This document shows, one piece after another, positions 32,732-40,615 of a stretch of 64,000 nucleotides of DNA. Origin of the DNA: Candidatus Flexifilum breve (GTDB lineage Bacteria; Chloroflexota; Anaerolineae; Aggregatilineales; Phototrophicaceae); NCBI GenBank assembly GCA_016717205.1, contig JADKGC010000004.1, positions 434,001-498,000 of the forward strand. Reading direction: 5' to 3'. Made by a program: the position numbers and the translations under genes. The notes under the pieces are model-generated. The model ran no database searches and had not been told where the DNA came from. It was given only the letters and a program-made list of their open reading frames with translations. How positions within the stretch are numbered: the first letter of the stretch is position 1; each line of letters opens with the position of its first letter.

Positions 32732-33121
32732 ATGCGACATCGCGTAAGTGGAAAGAAACTGGGACGCGACACCGAACAGCGCCGCGCGCTGGCGCGGTCG
32801 CTCACGATGGCCTTGATCGAACACGGGCGCATCGAGACGACCCAAGCCAAGGCGGACTTTGTGCGCGCTCACGTGGAAAAGCTGATCACGGTCGCCAAGC
32901 GCGGTCTGGCCAGCGATAACCCGGCCTACACCGTGCACACCCGCCGCCTCGCCGCCTCGCGTCTGTTCAATGATCGCGACATGGTGACGAAGTTGTTCGA
33001 AATCGCGGCGCGCTCGAAGGACCGTCCGGGTGGTTACCTGCGCATCATCAAGCTGGGGCCGCGTAAAGGCGACGCCGCGCCGATGGTTCTGCTGGAACTG
33101 GTGGATCAGCCGTCGAGCTAG
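32732..33121 (+). CDS. rplQ: 50S ribosomal protein L17
   Basis: 129 aa. MRHRVSGKKLGRDTEQRRALARSLTMALIEHGRIETTQAKA is the full signature; the C-terminal GGYLRIIKLGPRKGDAAPMVLLELV is normal. It sits between rpoA and truA. Confidence 0.97.
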   Translation: MRHRVSGKKLGRDTEQRRALARSLTMALIEHGRIETTQAKADFVRAHVEKLITVAKRGLASDNPAYTVHTRRLAASRLFNDRDMVTKLFEIAARSKDRPGGYLRIIKLGPRKGDAAPMVLLELVDQPSS

Positions 33122-33126
33122 TCGGG

Positions 33127-33921
33127 ATGGAGATGAGCCGCTTCCGAGCTACGCTCGCCTATGATGGGACAGCGTATATCGGATTTCAACGGCAAACCGA
33201 TCCGCGCACGGTGCAGGGAACGCTCGAACGGGCGATCCAGCAGGTGACCAAGCAAGAAGTCACCGTGATCGGCGCGGGGCGGACAGACACGGGCGTACAT
33301 GCCGTCGGGCAGGTGATAACGTTTGGTGTCGTTTGGAAACACAGCGATGATATTCTGCTGAAGGCTATCAACGCTGTCTTACCGAACGACATCGCACTGC
33401 AAGACCTGACCCGGTTGACAGGGGACGCACAGCATTTTAACCCGCGTTTCGACGCGGCGAAGCGCCTTTACAGATATACGCTCTACGAGTCGAAGCAGCG
33501 TCAGCCCTTGTTGACGCGGTTCGCGTGGCAGGTCTACCCGCCGTTGAACGGTGAGGCGATGAGTCAGGCGTCCGCGCTCTTGATCGGCACGCACGATTTC
33601 GGCGCGTTCGGCAAGCCGCCCAAGGGCGACAATACCGTGCGAACGGTGTATCGCTCAGAATGGACACGGCAGCCCGAAACGTTCGGCGTCCGCTGGGAAT
33701 ATGTGGTGGAAGCCAATGGCTTTCTCCAACACATGGTTCGCCGGATCGTCGGGATGGTGGTGGATGTCGGACGCGGTTGGACGACGGTAGAGCAGTTTGA
33801 GACAGCTTTTCGGAACGCGAAAATTGACCATGCGGTCACGGTCGCGCCGCCGCAGGGCCTGGTGCTCGAGCACGTGACATACAAAGATAGGATTGCGGGC
33901 GATGTTCCCGCAGAGGATTAG
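33127..33921 (+). CDS. truA: tRNA pseudouridine(38-40) synthase
   Basis: 264 aa. It isomerises uridines 38-40 in tRNA anticodon arms. The catalytic Asp lies in GAGRTDTGVHAVGQV (about residues 55-69); the N-terminal RFRATLAYDGTAYIGFQRQ and FLQHMVRRIVGMVVDVGRG are also typical. It starts 5 bases after rplQ, an arrangement found in many bacteria. Confidence 0.95.
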   Translation: MEMSRFRATLAYDGTAYIGFQRQTDPRTVQGTLERAIQQVTKQEVTVIGAGRTDTGVHAVGQVITFGVVWKHSDDILLKAINAVLPNDIALQDLTRLTGDAQHFNPRFDAAKRLYRYTLYESKQRQPLLTRFAWQVYPPLNGEAMSQASALLIGTHDFGAFGKPPKGDNTVRTVYRSEWTRQPETFGVRWEYVVEANGFLQHMVRRIVGMVVDVGRGWTTVEQFETAFRNAKIDHAVTVAPPQGLVLEHVTYKDRIAGDVPAED

Positions 33922-33924
33922 ACG

Positions 33925-34365
33925 ATGCTGGTGAAAACCTATTCGCCGAAACCGCAGGATATTCAACGGACGTGGTACGTGGTGGACGCCGACGGGCAAA
34001 CCCTTGGTCGCCTCGCGTCTCGCATCGCCCACATCCTGCGCGGCAAACACAAAGCGATCTTCGCCCCCCACATTGACACGGGCGATTTCGTGATCGTCAT
34101 CAACGCGGAAAAGATCCGCGTGACCGGTGACCGTTTGGACTCGAAGGTCTACTACCGCCACTCGAAGTATCAGGGCGGCCTCAAGGCCATCACCCTGCGT
34201 GATCAGCTCGCCAAGTTCCCGGATCGTCCGATTATGGACGCGGTCAAGGGGATGCTGCCCAAGGGCGCGCTCGGCCACCAGATGATCAAGAAGCTGAAGG
34301 TGTATAAAGGCTCGACGCACCCGCACGAGGCGCAGAAGCCCGTCGAACTGAAGTTGGATCTGTAA
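33925..34365 (+). CDS. rplM: 50S ribosomal protein L13
   Basis: 146 aa. RTWYVVDADGQTLGRLASRIAHILRGKHKAIFAPHIDTGDFVIVINA and the C-terminal MLPKGALGHQMIKKLKVYKGSTHPHEAQKP are diagnostic. It starts three bases after truA. Confidence 0.97.
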   Translation: MLVKTYSPKPQDIQRTWYVVDADGQTLGRLASRIAHILRGKHKAIFAPHIDTGDFVIVINAEKIRVTGDRLDSKVYYRHSKYQGGLKAITLRDQLAKFPDRPIMDAVKGMLPKGALGHQMIKKLKVYKGSTHPHEAQKPVELKLDL

Positions 34366-34378
34366 GCGAGGGTTATAG

Positions 34379-34771
34379 ATGACACAGTATTATGAAGGCA
34401 TTGGACGCCGCAAGGAAGCTTCCGCGCGCGTTCGCCTGTACCCCGGCGGGACGGGCCGCATCACCATCAACGACAAAGACGGCCCGGAATTCATGCCCCG
34501 CGCCGGCGACATGGAAATTCTGCTCCAGCCCCTCACGTTGATCGGGCAGGAACGCAATTACGACATTTCGGTGCACGTCAACGGTGGCGGCGTGTCGGGT
34601 CAGCGTGACGCGATCCGCTTGGGCATTGCCCGCGCCCTGCTGCTGGTCGACCCCGAACTCAAGTCGCAGCTTCGTGGTGCCGAACTCCTTACCCGTGACG
34701 CTCGCGTCAAGGAACGTAAGAAGCCCGGTCTCAAGCGTGCGCGTAAGGCCCCGACCTACACCAAGCGTTAG
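34379..34771 (+). CDS. rpsI: 30S ribosomal protein S9
   Basis: 130 aa. YYEGIGRRKEASARVRLYPGGTGRITIND and the tRNA-contacting tail LKRARKAPTYTKR, ending in Arg, are present. It is the last gene before the terminator at 34798. Confidence 0.97.
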   Translation: MTQYYEGIGRRKEASARVRLYPGGTGRITINDKDGPEFMPRAGDMEILLQPLTLIGQERNYDISVHVNGGGVSGQRDAIRLGIARALLLVDPELKSQLRGAELLTRDARVKERKKPGLKRARKAPTYTKR

Positions 34772-34797
34772 CGCTCGGTCAGTGGTTTGAGCTGATA

Positions 34798-34832
34798 GGC
34801 AAGGGGGAACACTCCCCCTTGCCTCTTTTTGT
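34798..34832 (+). terminator. Strong terminator of the ribosomal superoperon
   Basis: GGCAAGGGGGA pairs with TCCCCCTTGCC around a short loop (ACAC) and is followed by TCTTTTTGTTTT. It lies about 26 bases after rpsI. Confidence 0.92.
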
Positions 34833-34896
34833 TTTCCTCAACTAATATGTCTTTAGCGATGGAAGCCTGAGGTTCAGCGCGAAAGGACTGACTTTA

Positions 34897-35214
34897 ATGA
34901 TTGCAACGGCATGGTTCAGCGGCAAACATAACACAACAGGCGGTGGCTATGGGTTGAAGTTGAGGCAAGAAGAACGCGATCAGAATTTTCAACGCTCATG
35001 GAAAACAGTATTTTTGTCATTGCCAGGGCGGGTCGGCGAACTCGAACTTAGCCTCACACCATCATTTTGGAATAATACCTGTCGTGAACTTCGGAGCGCT
35101 GAGATTGGCCGCTGGTTCATCGGAAATGGCTATTCTCCTTGGAAAAAGGGTAGTCCTCCAAAGTTCAACTTAGTTCAAGTTCAGGACAATCATTTTGTTC
35201 TACAACTACTTTGA
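34897..35214 (+). CDS. Small conserved protein of unknown function, 105 aa
   Basis: Soluble, basic-aromatic protein, richer in A+T than the ribosomal genes next to it. Ordered features: GGGYGLKLRQEERDQNF, RSWKTVFLSLPG, SFWNNTCRELRSAEIGRWFIGNGYSPWKKGSPPKF. I recall small bacterial orphans with the same layout (Gly-Tyr-Gly, Phe-Trp, Arg-Ser-x-Glu-Ile-Gly, Pro-Trp-x-Lys-Gly), but no function is known to me. It is a single gene after the superoperon terminator; its A+T bias hints at later acquisition. Confidence 0.75.
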   Translation: MIATAWFSGKHNTTGGGYGLKLRQEERDQNFQRSWKTVFLSLPGRVGELELSLTPSFWNNTCRELRSAEIGRWFIGNGYSPWKKGSPPKFNLVQVQDNHFVLQLL

Positions 35215-35250
35215 GGTTTAGCATTCTTGTTGCTGGAACATATGTGGGAT

Positions 35251-35278
35251 GTAGGGGCGCACGGCCGTGCGCCCCTAC
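35251..35278. repeat. 28-bp perfect palindrome (family B, copy 2)
   Basis: GTAGGGGCGCACGG plus its reverse complement, matching 28323-28352. It lies between two convergent genes, where a hairpin could also stop transcription. Confidence 0.85.
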
Positions 35279-35305
35279 GGTATGTTGATGCAAATTGTGG
35301 AACTG

Positions 35306-36151
35306 CTAAACTGTGCGTGCCTTTAAAGTCGGCGCTTTGCCGAACATGCCCGCGCGAACGGCCAACCCCAGCGCGACCAACCACGCCAATACTACGCCGA
35401 CCACCGCCCACATGACGCGTTCGCCGTCACTGGCGGTTGGCACTTCCAAAATCAGCGAACTGGACGAGATAAAGAAATGGAACAGCACAACGGCGAGCAT
35501 ACTGCCGCGCGTGCCGTTGTACAGCGCTGTCAACATCACGGAGAAAGCGGTCAGCAGGGCGGGGCCGAGCAGGATGATCAGCGCCAATTTGGTCAAGCCT
35601 TCTTGCGGAATCCCCAGATAGTCCGCAAACCCGTGCCAAATGCCTCCCCACACCAGTCCAACGATGATCGCCGAAACAAACGGCGAGTGATGCTTTTGCA
35701 GGTGCGGCAGCATGAAACCGCGCCAGCCGAACTCTTCGATGAATCCCGCCGTCATGCCGAGCATGATGCCCATCGGTAGACGGGCGGCGAAATCGATGGG
35801 CGCGCTGCCGCCGAACAAGGTATAGGCGGCGAGCTGGACGAGGTTGAGCAGCAGCGGAATGAGGATGACGATACCCCACACGCCGACGCGCCACATACCC
35901 AGGCGACCGTACAAGGCGCGCACACTGCCCTTACCGTAAATCGTCCGTGTCAGCACGATGGCGGCAAACGTCGGACCGATCAGGCCGAGCATCATGAAGC
36001 CGAAGGCGGCTGGCTTCATCGGCTCGACCATGAGCGTCCCGGCTGGGGTGACGGTGAGGATGAGACCCCAAAACAGAAAAGACCAGGCGAGCGTGAGGAC
36101 GATATAGCTGAGAACCGGGCGCTGCCGGGCAAAACGAACCAATGAGTTCAC
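35306..36151 (-). CDS. CPBP family intramembrane glutamic endopeptidase
   Basis: 281 aa, about eight hydrophobic segments. Catalytic motif 1 is EEFGWRGFMLP (about residues 141-151); motif 2 is VWGGIWHGFADY about 25 residues later; a third histidine lies in VVLFHFF. The GWRG form places it among the CPBP proteases found in many Chloroflexota and Firmicutes. Its upstream region is shared with the divergent exonuclease gene and contains a 16-bp palindrome. Confidence 0.87.
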   Translation of the reverse strand: MNSLVRFARQRPVLSYIVLTLAWSFLFWGLILTVTPAGTLMVEPMKPAAFGFMMLGLIGPTFAAIVLTRTIYGKGSVRALYGRLGMWRVGVWGIVILIPLLLNLVQLAAYTLFGGSAPIDFAARLPMGIMLGMTAGFIEEFGWRGFMLPHLQKHHSPFVSAIIVGLVWGGIWHGFADYLGIPQEGLTKLALIILLGPALLTAFSVMLTALYNGTRGSMLAVVLFHFFISSSSLILEVPTASDGERVMWAVVGVVLAWLVALGLAVRAGMFGKAPTLKARTV

Positions 36152-36214
36152 AATGCTTGTTCCTTTGGAGATGGTGAACCTGAAACACGCAGAATCCCTT
36201 AATGATTCTCTCTA

Positions 36215-36230
36215 ACTGAGACGTCTCAGT
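36215..36230. promoter_or_regulatory. 16-bp perfect palindrome, candidate operator
   Basis: ACTGAGACGTCTCAGT lies between the divergent CPBP and exonuclease genes, 64 bp from the CPBP start. A second weak inverted repeat (AGAATC...GATTCT) is just to its left at 36191-36209. No TetR- or MarR-type regulator gene is adjacent. Confidence 0.5.
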
Positions 36231-36287
36231 CACTGATATTCCTCACCCTTGACCCATGTAGATCCTGCTGAACAAGCGGCGCATGTG

Positions 36288-36293
36288 TATAAT
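36288..36293 (+). promoter_or_regulatory. -10 element of the exonuclease gene
   Basis: A perfect TATAAT preceded by TG. Transcription from it would start near 36300, which supports the ATG at 36325 rather than the in-frame ATG at 36283. No good -35 is visible at the usual spacing. Confidence 0.5.
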
Positions 36294-36324
36294 GATCTCC
36301 GCATTTGGGGACAATGGGTCAGGC

Positions 36325-36900
36325 ATGGAACTGAAAACAGACTATCTCGTCGTAGTGGATCTGGAGGCGTCCTGCTGGTTGGGACATCCACCGCCCGGTG
36401 AGCAGAACGAGATCATCGAGGTCGGCGTGTGCCTGCTCTCGCTTGATACTGGCGCAGTGAGCCACAAGCAGAGCCTGCTCGTCAAGCCGACGCGCTCCAA
36501 GATCAGCGAGTTCTGCACGGAGCTGACGACGCTCACGCAGGAACAGGTCGACGCGGGTATGCCCTTCTCTCAAGCGTGCGACATTTTGCGGACGGAGTAC
36601 GACACGCCGAACCGCTTATGGGCGAGCTGGGGTAACTACGACAAGAATATGTTCATTTCCCAGTGTGCCAGCTTTGGCGTGCCGTATCCCTTCGGCCCGA
36701 AGCATTTCAACTTGAAGAAGATCTACGCGAAGGTGTATAACAGCCGTCCGCCGGGGATGACGGGCGCGCTGGAACAGCTCAATATCCCGCTGACCGGGAC
36801 CCATCACCGGGGCGGAGATGATGCCTACAACATTGCGCTGATCTCGGCGGCGATGCTCAACGCGCGCGGTAGTTCGATTTTTGGAGTGAAACCCGCATGA
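36325..36900 (+). CDS. DEDDh 3'-5' exonuclease (ERI1/KapD-like)
   Basis: 191 aa. The RNase D/DnaQ-type active site is complete: LVVVDLEASCW (Asp and Glu), WGNYDKNMF (third acid) and HHRGGDDAYNIA (His and last Asp). The layout resembles ERI1/KapD-type RNA exonucleases more than DnaQ, but the substrate is not known. It shares an ATGA overlap with the next gene, so the two are coupled. Confidence 0.87.
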   Translation: MELKTDYLVVVDLEASCWLGHPPPGEQNEIIEVGVCLLSLDTGAVSHKQSLLVKPTRSKISEFCTELTTLTQEQVDAGMPFSQACDILRTEYDTPNRLWASWGNYDKNMFISQCASFGVPYPFGPKHFNLKKIYAKVYNSRPPGMTGALEQLNIPLTGTHHRGGDDAYNIALISAAMLNARGSSIFGVKPA

Positions 36901-37589
36901 GCGGTCAAAACGAGTACATCCTGTTCGACTTTCCCGATGAACGCCTGCGCGAGGACGCGCTGATGCACACGCTGCTAGGCAAGATCGCCGAATACGACCG
37001 CTTCCGCTACCTGAAGAAAGCCATCGTGTGCGACGACTCGCCGGGTGACATCTACGTGCCGAATACCCCGCAGACGCTGGCGGGCGCGTGGGCGAACGCC
37101 AAACGGGCTGTGCAGCGGTACGGCGGCTACTGGATGGAATTCGAAGACACGGATGGCGTGAAGATGTCCTTCGGATTCAACCCGCAGGAGCCGCGCCGCC
37201 TCTTCCTGCAGACGAGCAGCAGCGTGCTCAACAAGCGCGACCAGTCAGAGAACGTGCGCGCGTTCGTCAGCGTAATGCAGAAGATTTACGACACGCTGCA
37301 CCCGGACTACGGCTGCGGCCTGTTCAGCTACGAGAATCATGACTCGGTGCCGACGGGCGCGCCGCCGTTCGCGATCTGGGACTACAACCTGTTCAGCCCC
37401 GCGCTCGTCGAGCAGTTCGGACGAGATCGACTGCTAGCGCTGCCCGCGTGGCGTAAGGTCGAATTCAAGGATGGCGGTCTGCTGCTGGAGATGTCCCCGC
37501 AGCCCGTGGTCGATGCTCTGGCACACCGCGATCAGTACAAGGCAGTGGCAGCGGCGTTGGGGTTTGAGAAAGTCATCATGGGTGGGTAG
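36897..37589 (+). CDS. Hypothetical protein coupled to the exonuclease, 230 aa
   Basis: I do not recognise the family with certainty. The protein is soluble and rich in aromatic residues: EYILFDFPDERLRED, RYGGYWMEFEDTDGVKMSFGFNPQEPRRLFLQTSSS, PDYGCGLFSYENHDSVPTGAPPFAIWDYNLFSP and a C-terminal AWRKVEFKDGGLLLEMSPQP. The fold style (aromatic alpha/beta with an acidic face) is reminiscent of some toxin-immunity proteins, but that is a guess. The 4-base overlap with the exonuclease stop indicates a functional pair. Confidence 0.65.
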   Translation: MSGQNEYILFDFPDERLREDALMHTLLGKIAEYDRFRYLKKAIVCDDSPGDIYVPNTPQTLAGAWANAKRAVQRYGGYWMEFEDTDGVKMSFGFNPQEPRRLFLQTSSSVLNKRDQSENVRAFVSVMQKIYDTLHPDYGCGLFSYENHDSVPTGAPPFAIWDYNLFSPALVEQFGRDRLLALPAWRKVEFKDGGLLLEMSPQPVVDALAHRDQYKAVAAALGFEKVIMGG

Positions 37590-37618
37590 CCGCACCCGAT
37601 TGGCCAAAAACATTGTAG

Positions 37619-37680
37619 GGACGAGACATGTCTCGTCCTTGTAACCAATATGAGCACAGAGGACGAGGCATGCCTCGTCC
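37619..37680. repeat. Two family A palindromes in tandem
   Basis: GGACGAGACATGTCTCGTCC at 37619-37638 and the standard 20-mer at 37661-37680. They lie directly before the mazG start, and the second is followed by CTACGAAGGA, which supplies the ribosome-binding site region. Confidence 0.85.
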
Positions 37681-37700
37681 CTACGAAGGAACAATCAGGT

Positions 37701-39152
37701 ATGACAATCACCATCGTGGGGTTGGGTTCGGGGCACATCGACGATTTGACGCGGCGCGCGTGGCGTACGCTGGAAGCGGCGCAGGTGGTGTATCTGCGCA
37801 CCAAAGAGCATCCATGCGTGCCGGAACTGCCGCCAAGTGCCGAGTACCGCTCATTCGATGACGTGTACGAGGCGAACGACGCGTTCGAGCAGGTGTACGC
37901 GACCATCACCGAGCGCTTGATCGACGCGGCGCGGGCGGGCGATGTGGTCTACGCTGTCCCCGGCGATCCGCTCGTCGCGGAATCGACCGTGATCCGCCTG
38001 CTGGAACGCGGACGCGCCGAGGGCATCCCGATCCAGATTGTGAGCGGCGTGAGCTTCATCGAACCGACGCTCGCGCTGATCGGCGTGGATGCCTTCGCCG
38101 GGCTGCAAATCCTCGACGCGATTGACATTGCGGCTATGCATCATCCGCCGATTAACCCGGATTATCCGGCGCTGCTGGGGCAGGTGTACAGCCGTGAACT
38201 CGCCAGCGACCTCAAGCTCACGCTGATGAACCAGTATCCCGATGAATTCGAAGTCAAGCTGATCCACGCTGCCGGGACGCCCGACGCGCTGGTCGAAACC
38301 GTGCCGCTCTACGAGATTGACCGCAGCGCGCACATCAAGCACCTGACCGCGCTCTACCTGCCCGCGCTCGGTCATATGTCGAGCTTCGAGCAGTTCCAGG
38401 AGGTGATCGCGCATTTGCGCGCGCCGGAGGGCTGTCCGTGGGATCGCAAGCAGACGCACCAGTCGCTGCGCCAGTACCTGATCGAAGAGGCGCATGAAGT
38501 GCTGGAAGCCATCGACGAGGAAGATTGGGACGGGCTGCGCGAAGAGCTCGGCGACTTACTGCTGCAAGTGGCGCTGCACACGCAGATCGCCATCGACGAC
38601 GGCGAATTCCGCATGGGCGACGTACTGAGCGGCATCAACGCCAAGCTGATCTTCCGTCACCCGCATGTGTGGGGTACGACCGAAGCTGAGACGCCGGAGC
38701 AGGTGGTCAAGAACTGGGACGCGCTCAAGATCGAGGAGAAGGCGCAGGCGGGCAAGCCCAAGCGCGAATCGCTGCTGGACGGCGTGCCGAAAGGCCTGCC
38801 CGCGCTGCTGCAAGCCTACGAGTATCAGGCGAAGGCGGCCAAACCCGGCTTTGACTGGCCGGTGATCGACGATGTGATCGCCAAGGTGCGCGAGGAATTC
38901 GACGAGGTGCTGACCGCCGAGAGCGACGAGCACCGCGCCGAGGAAGTGGGCGATTTGCTGTTCGTGATCGTCAACTGGGCGCGCTGGCACAAGATCGAAC
39001 CGGAGACGGCGCTGCGACAGGCCAACCGCAAGTTCTACCGCCGCTTCCGCTACATTGAGGAGCAGGTCGCTGCGACGGGCAAACCGATGACCGACTACCC
39101 GCTCGATCAGCTTGACGCGTGGTGGAACGAGGCCAAGCGAAACGGTTTATAA
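37701..39152 (+). CDS. mazG: Tetrapyrrole methylase-MazG nucleotide pyrophosphohydrolase fusion
   Basis: 483 aa. Residues 1-220 form a SAM-dependent tetrapyrrole-methylase fold (TITIVGLGSGHIDDLTRRAWRTL, VYAVPGDPLVAESTV). Residues 235-480 are a two-lobed MazG: PEGCPWDRKQTHQSLRQYLIEEAHEVLEAID and EELGDLLLQVALHTQIA carry the EExxE and ExxD magnesium ligands, and a second copy has EEFDEVL and EEVGDLLFVIVNW. The architecture matches Bacillus YabN. MazG domains hydrolyse NTPs, including damaged ones. The ATG at 37701 is used because the in-frame upstream codons translate repeat sequence. Confidence 0.93.
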   Translation: MTITIVGLGSGHIDDLTRRAWRTLEAAQVVYLRTKEHPCVPELPPSAEYRSFDDVYEANDAFEQVYATITERLIDAARAGDVVYAVPGDPLVAESTVIRLLERGRAEGIPIQIVSGVSFIEPTLALIGVDAFAGLQILDAIDIAAMHHPPINPDYPALLGQVYSRELASDLKLTLMNQYPDEFEVKLIHAAGTPDALVETVPLYEIDRSAHIKHLTALYLPALGHMSSFEQFQEVIAHLRAPEGCPWDRKQTHQSLRQYLIEEAHEVLEAIDEEDWDGLREELGDLLLQVALHTQIAIDDGEFRMGDVLSGINAKLIFRHPHVWGTTEAETPEQVVKNWDALKIEEKAQAGKPKRESLLDGVPKGLPALLQAYEYQAKAAKPGFDWPVIDDVIAKVREEFDEVLTAESDEHRAEEVGDLLFVIVNWARWHKIEPETALRQANRKFYRRFRYIEEQVAATGKPMTDYPLDQLDAWWNEAKRNGL

Positions 39153-39180
39153 TAGAGGTAGGTAAGCCGCGAGGGTTGAA

Positions 39181-39589
39181 ATGGTTGTTCAGGAAAAACG
39201 CTATACGCTAGACGAGTACCGCGCTTTCACCGAACGACCGGAAAATCGCAATCGCTTATTCGAACTCATCAACGGGTTTATCGTTGAAAAGGGGCAGCCC
39301 TATCCGCCCGGAATTTGGAACGCCCAACGCCCTATGCGAGACGATCCCGCTCCTCTGGTCATGATGGTGAAAACGCCGCTCGACAGCCTACGTGAACTGC
39401 GCCGCACAGCCGAAGATTACCTGCAAACGGGAACAAAGACCGTGTGGCTGATGCTGCCCGAAGCTCAGCGTGTGGAAGTCTATTTCGGGGGAGCAAGGCT
39501 TTGTCGAAGCTGGGATCGATGGCGTGCTCGATGGCGGTGATGTGCTCCCCGGTTTCACGCTGCCTGTCCGCAAGATTTCCCCTGAATAG
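39181..39589 (+). pseudogene. Uma2-family (DUF820) endonuclease-like gene, broken
   Basis: KRYTLDEYRAFTERPENRNRLFELINGFIVEK is the usual N-terminus of Uma2 proteins, PD-(D/E)XK-fold domains abundant in Cyanobacteria and Chloroflexota. The central part with most catalytic residues is missing: the sequence jumps to MVMMVKTPLDSLRELRRTAEDYLQTGTKTVWLMLPEAQRVEVY. The frame then breaks near 39488, and the C-terminus continues in another frame as GEQGFVEAGIDGVLDGGDVLPGFTLPV, stopping at 39589. With an internal deletion and a frameshift it is a relic. Confidence 0.82.
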
Positions 39590-39604
39590 GTTCTTACTTG
39601 TGGC

Positions 39605-40462
39605 TCAAGTAGTTGTGTTCACGATATTTGCTATGCGACTGGCAACTTTGGTAACACCTAAGTTCCAGTTGATTGCCGTAATATTGGCTAAATTGGGTGA
39701 GTACTCATAGATATCGCGAGTGCTAACATCACACCAAACTGGAATTATTACATTGCCGCGCTCCAAAACTTCTTTTGTAAATACGGCGTCAAATTCAACT
39801 CTTGTCCAGCCTTTATTAGATAGAAAGTTTTGTGTCAGAACGATGACACAGAATCTGCATTCCTGAATCCCGCTTTCAATACTCGCTCGAAGATTACTTC
39901 CGGGTCTTAAAGTGAATTCATCGTACCAAACAGGGAATACCAATTTTAGTAGTTCGTCTGCCAAAGGACGTACTATTGCATCTTTATCGCGCGAATCATG
40001 CGACACAAACACCAAGGGACGCGAGGCTTTTGAGCGAGCAATCGCATAAGTTTGACTACGAAACACGGGGTCAAGTTTTTGTGTTTGTGCGCTAACCAAT
40101 AGTTCCCTTTGCTCTTCATTAGACAATTCGTGTTCCGTATAGAAATACACCCTTCCCGAGAAGAACATTTCAGAGGATGTTCTAGCAGTTTCTCCGGGGT
40201 GCGAAAGCTCAAATCTCAATGATTCTATGAGTGGCTGCATCCAATTGGTTTCACTTAACAGGTAGCTGCACCTAAGGGCGGTATTCTCAGTCTTAGGTAT
40301 GAAACAAGAGAAGTATCGTGCGTTAGAGTCAAAATGAAAGTGCGCTCTAAGTATTACTTCCGGCTCATCTTGATCAAAGTTTGACCCCAAACATACTGTT
40401 TGATGAGTTTTTAGGTCATCTCTTCGAAAATCGAGATCAAAAAGTTCTTTTAGCGATGCCAT
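39605..40462 (-). CDS. TIR-domain protein with unknown N-terminal domain
   Basis: 285 aa, clearly richer in A+T than its neighbours. The C-terminal TIR domain (149-285) reads PLVFVSHDSRDKDAIVRPLADELLKLVFPVWYDEFTLRPGSNLRASIESGIQECRFCVIVLTQNFLSNKGWTRVEFDAVF. The SxxxW...E arrangement places Glu223 as the expected NAD-hydrolase catalytic residue. Residues 1-148 match no domain I know. Bacterial TIR proteins often act in anti-phage defence by depleting NAD or making signal nucleotides. GAGGGG precedes the ATG. It stands alone between broken genes with no recognised partner. Confidence 0.87.
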   Translation of the reverse strand: MASLKELFDLDFRRDDLKTHQTVCLGSNFDQDEPEVILRAHFHFDSNARYFSCFIPKTENTALRCSYLLSETNWMQPLIESLRFELSHPGETARTSSEMFFSGRVYFYTEHELSNEEQRELLVSAQTQKLDPVFRSQTYAIARSKASRPLVFVSHDSRDKDAIVRPLADELLKLVFPVWYDEFTLRPGSNLRASIESGIQECRFCVIVLTQNFLSNKGWTRVEFDAVFTKEVLERGNVIIPVWCDVSTRDIYEYSPNLANITAINWNLGVTKVASRIANIVNTTT

Positions 40463-40506
40463 GATTTGAAGCCCCTCGGTAGCCCATACAACTCAACGCT
40501 TCATTT

Positions 40507-40534
40507 GTTATACTAATACTACTATAGGGTTGAA
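40507..40534 (-). promoter_or_regulatory. Putative promoter of the TIR gene
   Basis: On the leftward strand: TTCAAC, 16 bases, TATAAC, 45 bp before the start codon. The AT-rich 40463-40550 stretch differs in composition from the surroundings. Confidence 0.5.
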
Positions 40535-40615
40535 TTTCGTGCTTCTGATAGAACCATCTGCACATGCGCACCTCACGCCGACCCATGTGATCGGCGTGAG
40601 CGGTTGCAAAACCAG

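Noticed and set aside
35227..35411. Short ORFs across the family B palindrome at 35251
   Set aside because: Coding potential arises from the repeat; no start signals or homology.
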